From positions 1-64,000 of the forward strand of contig NZ_KV810513.1 of assembly GCF_001812805.1 (NCBI RefSeq): 64,000 nucleotides of DNA, given 5' to 3'. The notes beneath the pieces were generated by a model that saw only the letters and a program-made list of their open reading frames with translations, was not told the DNA's origin and made no database searches. This document shows positions 55,505 through 64,000 of the stretch, in pieces. The translations under genes and the position numbers were made by a program. The stretch is from Corynebacterium sp. HMSC078H07. Its GTDB lineage: Bacteria; Actinomycetota; Actinomycetes; Mycobacteriales; Mycobacteriaceae. Position 1 is the stretch's first letter. The number at the start of each line of letters is the position of its first letter.

Positions 55505-57205
55505 TTACTTGGTGTAGCCGATGTTCTCCACCTCGATGACGGCGAAGGAGTTGGCGCCGAAGTTTGCGATATCGGGGTGGGTCGCAACCATGGCCGGTCC
55601 GTTGAAGATAGGAATGATGCCATACTGTGCCAGTGCTTCCTTCTCCAGCTTGTTGGCTTCCTTGATCTGCTCGTCTGGGTCGGCGATCTGGGAAAGCTTG
55701 TCGATCTTCTTGTCTAGTTCTGGTGTGCCCGTACCGGAGCGGTTGAGCTGAGAGCCGGTGCGGTAGACCTGGCCGAAGTAGGCCACACCGAAGGGATCAC
55801 CGGAAGAGAATCCCATAGGCAGAATGTCGAAGTCATAGGAGGACGTGATTTCGGAGAAATCAGCGGCTGGGCGTTCCTCTACCTTCAGGTCCACGCCGAT
55901 GTCCTTCATCATCTTCTGGGTGGCAGTGGCTTGGGCCTTGCCAGTGGAAGAATCACCCAGCAGCGTGTAGCGCATGGACAGCTTCTTGCCGTCCTTCTCG
56001 CGGATGCCGTCGCTGCCTTCCTTCCATCCGGCCTCATTGAGGAGCGACTTAGCTTTCTCTGGGTCGAACGTGATGACCGCGCCAACGTTGTCCTCATAGC
56101 CCTCTTGGGTTTGGTAGAGGTTGAAGGAACCTGGCAGGTCCTCGGTGTAGCCGTTGAGGCCATTGAAGCGGATCTCAGACAGCGTGGAGCGGTCGATGCC
56201 GGCCATAATGGCCTCGCGCACCTTAATGTCGGCGAGAATCTCGTTCTTGGAGTTGAGCGTATAGAGAGACTTAGACGGAGCCATGGCGGTACGAATCTCG
56301 ATGTCCTGCATGTCCTTGACGGCAGCCAGACGCTCCTTGTTGCCTACGCCAGTTGCATCAATCTCGCCGGCCTTGAACGCGTTGATGGAGGCCTGATCTT
56401 CCATCTGGCGGTAGGAGACCTTCTCCAAGAAGGGCTTATCACCCCACCACTTCTCGTTCGGGACGAAAGTGGCGCTGCCGCTTTGGAAGTCGACGTTCTC
56501 TACCTTGAACGGGCCCGCTCCCCACTCGGGGTGCACCTTGCCTAGGTATGCCTCGTTGAACTTCTCCGTGGAATCAACCTGCGGCGGGAGCAGGATGTTG
56601 AACAGACCCTGCCACCATGGGTATGCCTGCTTGAAGGTGATGACGGCCTGCTTGTCGTTCTCACCCGGCTTGACCGACTCGATGAGCTCGTAGCCATCGG
56701 TGGAGGAGACATTGGCCTCTTTGTTCTCACCGTTGTTGAACTTCCAGGTGTTTTCGAAGGACTTCCAGTCAATCGGGGTGCCGTCGTTGTACTGCGCCTT
56801 CTCGTGGATGGTGAAGGTGACGACGGTCTTACCGTCCTTCTCCTCGTCCTTGACGTCCGTGATGTAGTCATTGTTGACATGGAACTCACCCGCGCCGTCG
56901 AAGAGGCCAATTTGCGGGTTGTAGTACTTCCAGACGTCGCTGGTGTAGCGGGTACCGTCGGCCTGGAAGGGGTTTTGCTGCTGGGAAATCTCATCAATGG
57001 CTAGGCGCAGCTCGCCGCCCTCCTTGAGCTCGGAGCGGTCCTTGGGGTTATAGGAGCCGTCCAGCTTGACGTCGAGCTTCTCGCCGGAGGCGGAGTCGCT
57101 CGAGCCATCAGAGCTGCCGGAGCCGCCATCGGAGGCGCAGCCGGTGAGGATGAGGGCAGAGGCGGTAACCACTGCGAGAGCGGTCCTGCGGAGCTTCATA
57201 TTCAT
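55505..57205 (-). CDS. Oligopeptide ABC transporter, substrate-binding lipoprotein
   Basis: A 566-residue family 5 solute-binding lipoprotein. The lipobox is LILTGC, with the cysteine at residue 23. The early DEISQQQNPFQADGTRYTSDV and later VTFTIHEKAQYNDGTPIDWKSFENTWKF are the signatures of OppA-type peptide binders. Its start, ATG 57205, follows GAAAGGAC. It is last in a four-gene minus-strand operon (permease, permease, fused ATPase, binding protein), a common actinobacterial arrangement. Confidence 0.92.
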   Translation of the reverse strand: MNMKLRRTALAVVTASALILTGCASDGGSGSSDGSSDSASGEKLDVKLDGSYNPKDRSELKEGGELRLAIDEISQQQNPFQADGTRYTSDVWKYYNPQIGLFDGAGEFHVNNDYITDVKDEEKDGKTVVTFTIHEKAQYNDGTPIDWKSFENTWKFNNGENKEANVSSTDGYELIESVKPGENDKQAVITFKQAYPWWQGLFNILLPPQVDSTEKFNEAYLGKVHPEWGAGPFKVENVDFQSGSATFVPNEKWWGDKPFLEKVSYRQMEDQASINAFKAGEIDATGVGNKERLAAVKDMQDIEIRTAMAPSKSLYTLNSKNEILADIKVREAIMAGIDRSTLSEIRFNGLNGYTEDLPGSFNLYQTQEGYEDNVGAVITFDPEKAKSLLNEAGWKEGSDGIREKDGKKLSMRYTLLGDSSTGKAQATATQKMMKDIGVDLKVEERPAADFSEITSSYDFDILPMGFSSGDPFGVAYFGQVYRTGSQLNRSGTGTPELDKKIDKLSQIADPDEQIKEANKLEKEALAQYGIIPIFNGPAMVATHPDIANFGANSFAVIEVENIGYTK

Positions 57206-57250
57206 ATTTGTGTCCTTTCGAGAGGAAACATGGAGACGGGGAGTATTTAG

Positions 57251-59233
57251 TTATAAGTCTTGTTGAGCCGGGGATTCGGCGGGCTGGTAAATCTCGCGTA
57301 CCCGGTCACGTTCCACGGCTGGGTCCGGCACTGGGATGGCGGAGAGCAGCGCGCGGGTATAGGCGTGTTGCGGGTTGTCGAAGACCTCGTCCGTGGGGCC
57401 GTATTCCACGAAGTCGCCCTTGTACATCACGGCGACCTTGTCGGAGAGGTGGCGCACCACGGAGAGGTCGTGGGCCACGAAGACCAGGGAAATACCCAGG
57501 CGGTTCTTCAGGTCGTGCAGCAGGTTGATGATGCCGGCCTGGATAGACACGTCGAGGGCGGAGACGGGCTCGTCGAGTACGACGATGGAGGGGTTGGTGG
57601 CGAGCGCACGGGCCAGACCGATGCGCTGGCGCTGGCCGCCGGAGAAGTGTCCGGGGAAGCGGTCCACCTGGTGGGACTCAAGGCCGACGAGTTTCATCAG
57701 CTCAGCCACGCGCTGGCCGACGTCCCCCTCGTACCCCAGCGACTCCAGCGGCTCAGCGATGATCTCGCGGATGGTCATGCGCGGGTTGAGCGAGCTCATT
57801 GGGTCCTGGAAGACGATCTGGATGTCCTTGCGCAGCTTGCGGCGTGCCGACGCACTCAAGCCGGACGTGTTGGTGCCGTTGACCACGATGGTGGAGCCCT
57901 CCGGCGGGTTGAGGTCCATGATTTCCAGCAGTGTGGTGGTCTTGCCAGAGCCGGATTCGCCCACGATGGCGAAGCACTCTCCCTGGTGCACGTCGAAGCT
58001 GACGTTCTTGACCGCATGGACGGTGCCGACGCGGCGCTTGAGAATCGCTCCCTTGATGAGCGGGAAGTCCTTGACCAGGTTTTTGACCTCCAAGGTAACC
58101 GGCCGCTGCTCGTAGGGAGTATCGCCCAAGGTATCGGCGGAAATCTTCGGCAGTGGGTACATGCGCTCGCCGCCAATCGTGCCGTCCTCAATTTCATCGG
58201 AGCGTAGGCAGGAGGCGAAGTGGTTGGGGGCGTCGTCAAGCGCGCGCAGCTCTGGCTCCACGGTGCGGCACTCATCCTTCACGACCGGGCAGCGGTCGGC
58301 GAAGGGGCACTCGGCAGCAACCTCGATGAGGCGTGGTGGGGTACCGGCGATGGGAGTGAGTGGCTCATCGGTGGCCTTGTCCACGCGCGGAGTGGAACCC
58401 AAAAGGCCAACGGTGTAGGGCATTTTGGGGTGGTTGAAAATGGTGTCGACATTGCCCAGCTCCACCGGGCGCCCGGCGTACATGACGAGGACGTCGTCAG
58501 CGGTGCCGGCCACGACACCCATGTCGTGGGTAATCATGATGACCGCGGCGCCAGTTTCGCGCTGCGCGACCTTGAGGACCTCCAGGATTTGGGCCTGGAT
58601 GGTGACGTCGAGGGCGGTGGTGGGCTCGTCGGCGATGATGACGCGCGGGTTATTTGCCATGGCGATGGCGATGACCACGCGCTGGCGCATACCACCGGAG
58701 AACTCGTGCGGGAAGGACTTCACGCGCTTGTCAGCCTCCGGGATGCCGACGAGCTCGAGCAGGCGAATAGCTTCCTTTTCCGCTTCTTTCTTGGAGACAT
58801 CGCGGTGGGTTTGGATTGCCTCGATGAGCTGGTCGCCGATGGAGAACACCGGAGTCAGGGAGGAGAGCGGATCCTGGAAGATCATGGCGATGTCCTTGCC
58901 GCGGATCTTCGACATGTCCTTGTCGGTCTTGCCGATGAGCTCGGTGCCGGCATAGACCACAGAACCTTCCACCTTGGCGTAGTCGGGCAGCAGGCCCATA
59001 ACCGCCATTGAGGTGACAGACTTACCAGAACCGGACTCGCCCACGATGGCGAGGGTGCGCCCAGGCGTGAGATCGAAGTCGACGCCACGCACCGCGTGGA
59101 CGGAACCGGCCTCCGAGGGGAAGGTGACGGACAGGTTACGCACGGACAGTACTGGCTCGGTGGACGAAGCGAAATCGCTGCCGCGGCTAGCCGGGACGGC
59201 GTTGGCGGTGTGTGCAGTATTCTGCGGGGTCAT
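57251..59233 (-). CDS. Oligopeptide ABC transporter, fused double ATPase
   Basis: A 660-residue protein carrying both ATPase domains (DppD- and DppF-like) in one chain. In the first, Walker A is GESGSGKSVTSM, signature FSGGMRQRVVIAIAM and Walker B VIIADEPTTALD. In the second, GESGSGKTTTLLE, FSGGQRQRIGLARAL and IVVLDEPVSALD. The linker region holds an oligopeptide-transporter C-terminal cysteine cluster (CPFADRCPVVKDECRTVEPE), seen in DppD/OppD as an Fe-S binding tail. It overlaps the permease stop by 4 bp. Confidence 0.93.
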   Translation of the reverse strand: MTPQNTAHTANAVPASRGSDFASSTEPVLSVRNLSVTFPSEAGSVHAVRGVDFDLTPGRTLAIVGESGSGKSVTSMAVMGLLPDYAKVEGSVVYAGTELIGKTDKDMSKIRGKDIAMIFQDPLSSLTPVFSIGDQLIEAIQTHRDVSKKEAEKEAIRLLELVGIPEADKRVKSFPHEFSGGMRQRVVIAIAMANNPRVIIADEPTTALDVTIQAQILEVLKVAQRETGAAVIMITHDMGVVAGTADDVLVMYAGRPVELGNVDTIFNHPKMPYTVGLLGSTPRVDKATDEPLTPIAGTPPRLIEVAAECPFADRCPVVKDECRTVEPELRALDDAPNHFASCLRSDEIEDGTIGGERMYPLPKISADTLGDTPYEQRPVTLEVKNLVKDFPLIKGAILKRRVGTVHAVKNVSFDVHQGECFAIVGESGSGKTTTLLEIMDLNPPEGSTIVVNGTNTSGLSASARRKLRKDIQIVFQDPMSSLNPRMTIREIIAEPLESLGYEGDVGQRVAELMKLVGLESHQVDRFPGHFSGGQRQRIGLARALATNPSIVVLDEPVSALDVSIQAGIINLLHDLKNRLGISLVFVAHDLSVVRHLSDKVAVMYKGDFVEYGPTDEVFDNPQHAYTRALLSAIPVPDPAVERDRVREIYQPAESPAQQDL

Positions 59234-60315
59234 GCTCGGCCTCCGGAGTTCGAGTTGGGGTCAATAGCGTCGCGCAGGCCGTCGGCGATAAATGCCATGG
59301 ACACGGTCAGCAGCGTGAGGATGCCTGCAGGGAAGTAGAAGAGCCAGGGCGAGGCCTCGACAGCGTTGGCGCCGCCGGCGAGGAGGGTGCCCAGGGAGAC
59401 GTCGGGAAGCTTCACGCCCAAGCCCAGGAAGGACAGTGCGGTCTCCGACATGATGGTGGACACCACGCCCAGGGCCGCTTGGATGATGAGCAGCGAGCCG
59501 ATGTTGGGAACCACGTGACGGAAGATGGTGCGCAGGCGCGAGACACCCATGTAGTCCGCGGCGCGGACGTAGTCGTTCTCGCGGACACTCAGCGCCATGG
59601 CCCAGATGACGCGTGCGGGGTACATCCAGCCGAAGGCAATGAGAACGACGATGAGTAGTTTCCAGTCACCGCCGGAATCGGAGACCACCAGGGCGATGAG
59701 CAGGAAGGTCGGGATGGCCAGCAGGAAGTGGATGACGGCCAGGATGACCTTTTCCACCGCACCGCCGTACATGGCTGCGGCCGCGCCGATGAAAGCGGAC
59801 AACACCGTGGAGGCTAGCGACACGATGAGCGCGATGATGAGCGAGCGGCCCAGGCCGTGGACGGTCTGCGCGAAGAGATCGTTGCCGGAATCGGTGGTGC
59901 CGAACCAGTGCTCGGAGGATGGCCCGGTGGCCAGGTTAAAGAAGTCCGGCTCGTCGAAGGACCACGGGGTGAGGTAGCTACCGAACATCGATAGCAGGGC
60001 CAGCAGCACGAAGATGACGAGGCCGATGGCAGCAGCTTTGTTGCGGAAGAAGCGGCGCACGTAGAGCTTGAGCTTTGAGGTGCCGCGGAAATCGCTGCTG
60101 GAAAATTGCTTGCGCTGTGCGTCATCGACGTCGACGCCGGAGCCGAGTGCGGACTGCGCACTGGGCTCGGTTTGTGGTGAAAAGTCAGCCGTGGCGGCAT
60201 GCGGGCGCACGCCGAGGTTGTCCGCTGCGGTGTCGATAGCGAGGTCGTTGCGGCGGTGGCGCTGCGGCTGGCGCGCCGCGGAGCGTGGGGTGGTGGATTT
60301 CTTCTCTGGAGACAT
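59230..60315 (-). CDS. Oligopeptide ABC transporter permease (OppC-like)
   Basis: A 361-residue binding-protein-dependent permease with about six helices. The N-terminal 90 residues are a long polar tail before FFRNKAAAIGLVIFVLLALL. The coupling motif is EAA-like: AADYMGVSRLRTIFRHVVPN, and ALSFLGLGVKLPDVSLGTLLA is a family marker near the end. It follows its partner permease with no gap. Confidence 0.92.
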   Translation of the reverse strand: MSPEKKSTTPRSAARQPQRHRRNDLAIDTAADNLGVRPHAATADFSPQTEPSAQSALGSGVDVDDAQRKQFSSSDFRGTSKLKLYVRRFFRNKAAAIGLVIFVLLALLSMFGSYLTPWSFDEPDFFNLATGPSSEHWFGTTDSGNDLFAQTVHGLGRSLIIALIVSLASTVLSAFIGAAAAMYGGAVEKVILAVIHFLLAIPTFLLIALVVSDSGGDWKLLIVVLIAFGWMYPARVIWAMALSVRENDYVRAADYMGVSRLRTIFRHVVPNIGSLLIIQAALGVVSTIMSETALSFLGLGVKLPDVSLGTLLAGGANAVEASPWLFYFPAGILTLLTVSMAFIADGLRDAIDPNSNSGGRA

Positions 60316-61299
60316 TTAGCTCACCCTTACTCGCGGGTCGAGGGCTACAACGACGAGGTCTGCCAGGATTGCGGAGAAGGCAATCATGACGGCACCGAAG
60401 GCAGCAACGGCAGTGGTGCCGTTGATGTCGTTGCGGCTAATGGTTTCGATGAAGTACTGGCCCATGCCCTTCCAGGCAAAGATGGTTTCCGTCATGATGG
60501 CGCCGGTAAAGATGCCGGGGACGGAGAAAGCCACGGAGGTAGCCACCGGAATGATGGAGGTGCGCAGGGCGTGCTTGCGGATGGCTTTGGAACGGGTCAA
60601 TCCTTTAGCGCGGGCGGTGCGCACATAGTCGGCGTTCAAATTATCCAGCAGGAGGGTTCGCTGCATCATGTGGTAGCCGGCGTAGCTGATGATGATGAGC
60701 GAGATGGACGGCAAGATGAGGTGTTGCGCCATGTCTAGGAGTGTGGGGAAGAAGCCTTCGACGCCGAGGCTTGAGGCTCCTGTCACGTAGACCACGCGGT
60801 GGCCGGTGACGCGGTTGATCCACAGGCCACCAGCCACGACCAAGATGGAGGCCACGACGACGTGGGTGTTCATGGTGATGATGGAGACGCCCTGCCAGAA
60901 GCGGTCGGAGGCTTTGTACTGGCGGGAAGCGGTATACACGCCGAGGCCTACGCCGATCACCACAGACAAGATAGTGGCGACAAGGAGCAGTTGTGCGGAG
61001 ACGAGGGCGCGGTGCGCGATTTGCGCGCTGACCGGGTCACCAAGAGGGGAGGTACCCCAGTCCCAGTGGAAGAGGATGTTAGACAGCCAGCCCCACCAGC
61101 GTTCCACCAGCGGGGTTTCCGGGTTAAGCCCGAGCGGGGTGAGGATGCGACTGATCTCCTCGGGCTCTAGCGGTGGGTTGCGGCTCATGTAGTTCGATCT
61201 GGGATCGAGGAATGTAGCGGCCAGGAGGTACGCGATATTAGTCGCGAGGAAGATGACTACCAGCCAACTGGCGGTCTTCTTGATGATGTACTTGAACAT
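60316..61299 (-). CDS. Oligopeptide ABC transporter permease (OppB-like)
   Basis: A 327-residue permease and first gene of the operon. It begins MFKYIIKKTASWLVVIFLAT, and has the coupling segment DYVRTARAKGLTRSKAIRKHALR. SVAFSVPGIFTGAIMTETIFAWKGMGQYF is the classic C-terminal motif. ATG 61299 is preceded by GAAGGAACC; the frame to 61356 is longer but unlike the family. Confidence 0.92.
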   Translation of the reverse strand: MFKYIIKKTASWLVVIFLATNIAYLLAATFLDPRSNYMSRNPPLEPEEISRILTPLGLNPETPLVERWWGWLSNILFHWDWGTSPLGDPVSAQIAHRALVSAQLLLVATILSVVIGVGLGVYTASRQYKASDRFWQGVSIITMNTHVVVASILVVAGGLWINRVTGHRVVYVTGASSLGVEGFFPTLLDMAQHLILPSISLIIISYAGYHMMQRTLLLDNLNADYVRTARAKGLTRSKAIRKHALRTSIIPVATSVAFSVPGIFTGAIMTETIFAWKGMGQYFIETISRNDINGTTAVAAFGAVMIAFSAILADLVVVALDPRVRVS

Positions 61300-61627
61300 C
61301 ACGGTTCCTTCGCAGGTGAATTTTGGCAAACAACTCTTGTGAGAAGCACGACGCATTAACGCCGATCTTGTGACCTAGACCTCAGACTAGGTGCTGTATC
61401 ACATAATAAAAGAAATGTGAGCCAGCTAAAGAATAATGATTATTTTTCTTTCATGAGGGGGTAGTTGCCCGGCCTGGGCTCTGTATTAATTGCATACTGA
61501 TAGGCCTATAGGTATTTCTGCGAAGTGGGCAAACCGGCATGCTGCGCATGTTGTTCGCAGGGCCGTTAACCTGTGTTAATGCATAGGGGGCGGGTGAATA
61601 ATATGCGGGGGAGGAAGGGGGTAGCCC
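61300..61627. other. AT-rich upstream region of the peptide transporter
   Basis: No gene is seen. It includes the palindrome AATAATGATTATT at 61432-61444, which looks like a Fur-type half-palindrome, and several AT tracts that could serve as promoter elements for the transporter. The right part lies downstream of the DUF1524 gene, whose stop is at 61628. Confidence 0.5.
61432..61444. promoter_or_regulatory. Fur-like palindrome upstream of the peptide transporter
   Basis: AATAATGATTATT is a perfect palindrome around a central G, 133 bp upstream of the first permease. It resembles the core of Fur-family boxes (GATAATGATTATC); whether it acts on this operon is uncertain. Confidence 0.35.
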
Positions 61628-62395
61628 TCAACACTCCTGCAGGAGGTGGCTGAGCGCTTCTTTCTCTGCCTCGGTCACCCACACGCCATATGCCGCCTTC
61701 ACCTCAACGATGCGCTGTGCATACTCACAGCGGAAAGGCTTGTGGGGCGGCAGCCATGTGGCGGCATCGCCGGCGCCCTTCTGTTGGTTAAGCGGTCCGT
61801 CGACGGCGAGGAGATTGCGAGGATCATTAGCAAAATTGCGGCGCTGCTCGGGCGACCATTGCTGGGCGCCTTTCTGCCAGGCGTCGGCCAGCGCGACAAC
61901 GTGGTCAATCTGCACGGCCTCGGATGTCCCCGCCCCACGCTGAAAGTCGATGACCTGCCCGGAGTATGGGTCATCCAACGTGCCGGACATCGCTACACAG
62001 TCAAAGGTGCCTTCCTTGACTATGAGATTATCCAGGTCACGGCGGAGGATGTCGTTGCGAGTATCGCAGCCATTATGGCCAAACTCGACGGTGACATCGT
62101 CGGACCACGCCTGCCCAAACTGCGCGCGATCGTAATCCGTCATCGGCGCGCGGCCTTTGACCTCCAGGGAGTCCAGCGCGGCCAAGGCTTTAGACACCTC
62201 GCGTCTGTCTGCGTCAACCTCGGGACTGTCCTCCTTAGGAGTGCTCGTGGGCTCCTCGCGCGTTGATGAGGGCGCGTTGCCCTGCGCAGTGTCTGACTGC
62301 TCGGTCGGGGAGGAGAGCAGGAGGCCACACACCACCAATGCAGCAACGAGGACGTTGAGAAGAGCTGCGAGAAAGAAGGGGGTGCGAGAGGCCAT
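61628..62395 (-). CDS. Membrane-anchored/secreted DUF1524 HNH-like nuclease
   Basis: A 255-residue protein: N-terminal signal or anchor (about residues 8-28), a Thr/Ser/Pro-rich linker to about 60, then a DUF1524 domain. HNH-like features are NGCDTRNDILRRDL, VQIDHVVALADAWQKGA with the Asp-His pair, and NDPRNLLAVDGPLNQQKGAGDAATWLPP with the asparagines. EYAQRIVEVKAAYGVWVTEAEKEAL closes it. Family members act as extracellular nucleases or as phage-restriction domains (GmrSD C-terminus). Export points to nutrient acquisition or defence outside the cell. Confidence 0.8.
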   Translation of the reverse strand: MASRTPFFLAALLNVLVAALVVCGLLLSSPTEQSDTAQGNAPSSTREEPTSTPKEDSPEVDADRREVSKALAALDSLEVKGRAPMTDYDRAQFGQAWSDDVTVEFGHNGCDTRNDILRRDLDNLIVKEGTFDCVAMSGTLDDPYSGQVIDFQRGAGTSEAVQIDHVVALADAWQKGAQQWSPEQRRNFANDPRNLLAVDGPLNQQKGAGDAATWLPPHKPFRCEYAQRIVEVKAAYGVWVTEAEKEALSHLLQEC

Positions 62396-62432
62396 GACGC
62401 ATTGATCCTAGTGGGTAGAATCTGATGTCGGT

Positions 62433-62603
62433 ATGAGTATCGATATGTTCTTTGACGAGTACCTCGCTGAACGTGGCCTGTCCCGCTCGGCCGAGGTCGT
62501 TCCGGACCACGCCTGCCAGGTCTTTTGCGGCCTGCCCAAGCCCCATACGCAGCCCTCCCTTGAGGAAGCGGCGCAACGTGTAGCGCGTGTGTTGGGGGAA
62601 TAG
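62433..62603 (+). CDS. Small conserved-looking ORF upstream of fas
   Basis: A 56-residue ORF (MSIDMFFDEYLAERGLSR on to AAQRVARVLGE) not matched to a family I know. It is acidic, with one Cys-rich spot HACQVFCGLPKPH. Coding evidence: ATG start, in-frame stop 5 bp before the fas start, and orientation shared with fas. No strong ribosome-binding site is seen. It could be a leader peptide coupled to fas, or a small partner. Confidence 0.55.
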   Translation: MSIDMFFDEYLAERGLSRSAEVVPDHACQVFCGLPKPHTQPSLEEAAQRVARVLGE

Positions 62604-62608
62604 CGCGC

Positions 62609-64000
62609 GTGGATATCCCAAACATCGCTGCGCCAGGAGTAAGCGAGGCACCTTATGCGCTGTCCTTTTCCGGCCAGGGTTTTGCCTGGTTGCCTACCCT
62701 CCGGGAGGCACTCGCTGCGGGGGTGCGGCCGCAGATTGCAACGTATCTCGCCGACGCGGAAGAGATACTCGCTCCGCTTGGCGCCGCCCTCCTTCCCTCC
62801 TCCCCGCACGGCTTTGCACCACTAGCGTGGGCGGAGGCCGAGCCTGGGTTCGCGCTATCCTCCCCTGCTGCGTCCACCCCGGGCATCGTGTGCGCTCAGC
62901 TCGCAGTCCTGGAGTCTGTGCGGGCACAGGGCCTAGATACAACTGAGGCTGTGCTGAGCATCGGTCATTCCCAAGGCGTGCTTGCCGCCGCTGTGGCGTC
63001 TGGTCGCGCAACCCCAGCCGAAGCGCTCGCCATAGCCCGGCTCATTGGTGCCGCGTTGACGACGACTGCCCGTATTCACGGGCTTGTGCGTACCGCGCAG
63101 GGAGCGCCCATGGTGGCGGTTGACGGAGCTACGCGGGAACAACTCCACGAGCTAGGTGCCCATATCGGTCTTATCAACGGCCGTGAACGCAGCGTCATCG
63201 TAGGCACCCCGGAGGAGCTTGCCCGCGTGCGCCGCAGCATGGCAGATGAACAGGTAACCTTCACGGACCTTGATGTTGATGCCGCCTTCCATCATCCGGC
63301 CCTAGCCATAGCTGTGGAGCAGGTGGAGCGCTGGGCCGCCGCCCTCGAGCTCGATGCCATGCTTGCCGGCGAGCTTGCCTGCGCGGTGCTCACGGATACC
63401 GTTGATTGGCCTGCTCGCGTCGCCGAGGCGGTTGCCGCCGGCGCGCGCTGGATTCTAGAGGTGGGCCCCACCCGCGGCGTTGAGCCGCTAACCCGCGAAG
63501 CGGTGGCCGGACGTGGTGTGGGAACCCTCGCCGTGGGTACCGCTGAGGGACAAACGCAGCTCTTCGAGCCCGGCCGTGCCCCTGCTGTGCCGGCATCCTG
63601 GTCCGATTACGCGCCGCGCCTCGTCGGCGGACGCCTCTCCACACGTTTTACTGAAACGACAGGTTACTCCCCGGTCATGCTGCCCGGCATGACACCAACC
63701 ACGGTGGATCCGGCAATCGTTGCCGCGGCCGCCAATGCTGGGCACTGGGCGGAGCTTGCCGGCGGTGGCCAGCACACCGATGACATTCTGAACCAGAACC
63801 TGGAGAGGCTCGCACGTCTCCTCGCGCCGGGGGTTAATGCCCAGTTCAATGCTCTGTACCTATCCGCTTCGCAGTGGCGGCGCCAAATTGAAGGCCAGCG
63901 TGCCATTCCGCGAGCGCGTGCAGCGGGGGCGCCGCTCAACGGCGTAGTCATCTCCGCAGGCATCCCGCCACACGAGGAGGCATGTGACCTGGTACGGCGT
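62609..64000 (+). CDS. fas: Type I fatty acid synthase, N-terminal part (runs off the window)
   Basis: The first 464 residues, no stop reached, of a multidomain synthase. An acetyl-transferase domain comes first: YALSFSGQGFAWLPTLREAL, then the nucleophile GHSQG with Ser121. From about residue 350 the enoyl-reductase domain begins (SPVMLPGMTPTTVDPAIVAA, NAGHWAELAGGGQHTDD). This domain order matches corynebacterial FasA/FasB, which are about 3000 residues in all. Start GTG 62609, eight bases after the GGGGGAA stretch, and 5 bp after the small ORF. It supplies acyl-CoA for membrane lipids and mycolates. Confidence 0.93.
   Translation, partial: MDIPNIAAPGVSEAPYALSFSGQGFAWLPTLREALAAGVRPQIATYLADAEEILAPLGAALLPSSPHGFAPLAWAEAEPGFALSSPAASTPGIVCAQLAVLESVRAQGLDTTEAVLSIGHSQGVLAAAVASGRATPAEALAIARLIGAALTTTARIHGLVRTAQGAPMVAVDGATREQLHELGAHIGLINGRERSVIVGTPEELARVRRSMADEQVTFTDLDVDAAFHHPALAIAVEQVERWAAALELDAMLAGELACAVLTDTVDWPARVAEAVAAGARWILEVGPTRGVEPLTREAVAGRGVGTLAVGTAEGQTQLFEPGRAPAVPASWSDYAPRLVGGRLSTRFTETTGYSPVMLPGMTPTTVDPAIVAAAANAGHWAELAGGGQHTDDILNQNLERLARLLAPGVNAQFNALYLSASQWRRQIEGQRAIPRARAAGAPLNGVVISAGIPPHEEACDLVRR

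Overview
The window looks like a high-GC Gram-positive chromosome of the genus Corynebacterium. Supporting this are the start of a type I fatty acid synthase at the right end, a crtB/crtI pair, class Ib ribonucleotide reductase split as nrdHIE and nrdF around a GntR-type regulator (the order I recall from C. glutamicum), ctaD next to nrdF, and GTG/TTG starts throughout. The species is not determinable from sequence alone.

Layout. 1-3.1 kb is an accessory cassette: MarR regulator, FrnE/DsbA-like oxidoreductase, cytidine-deaminase-fold deaminase and two paired SMR efflux subunits, lying between two directly repeated insertion-sequence ends. 3.5-15.3 kb is mostly chromosomal: a DUF6544-like protein, mgtE, crtI-crtB, a MacB-like ABC exporter, two overlapping crcB genes, pgm, and a MauE/DsbA thiol module. 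15.4-22.1 kb is a probable genomic island at tandem tRNA-Ala(GGC) genes. It ends in an 18-bp copy of the tRNA 3' end and holds a broken methyltransferase, a broken cupin, an intact iron-siderophore ABC transporter behind a DtxR-like box, an N-truncated Lrp gene, and an integrase cut off by an IS3 fragment.

22.1-47.2 kb is core chromosome: fructosamine kinase-like protein, nadE, sugar porter, zinc-free L36, secreted lipase, nrdHIE, GntR regulator, nrdF, ctaD, serB, PTH2 protein, DinG-like helicase, pncB, CAP protein, clpS, DUF2017, NylC-type hydrolase, rhomboid, murI, metallo-beta-lactamase protein, rph, rdgB, tRNA-Leu(UAG) and three small membrane proteins. 47.2-54.1 kb holds a nucleobase permease fused to an OHCU-decarboxylase-like domain, then a pyruvate formate-lyase operon in which the glycyl-radical loop is encoded by a separate small gene (pflB-grcA-pflA). 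54.2-64 kb holds an SPFH protein, a four-gene oligopeptide ABC transporter, a secreted DUF1524 nuclease-like protein, a 56-residue ORF and the 5' part of fas.

The strongest candidates for something under-described are the split pyruvate formate-lyase, the MarR/FrnE/deaminase/SMR-pair cassette with its matched palindromic operators, the permease-OHCU fusion with an altered catalytic motif, and a nested-dyad, RNA-like element between rdgB and tRNA-Leu.
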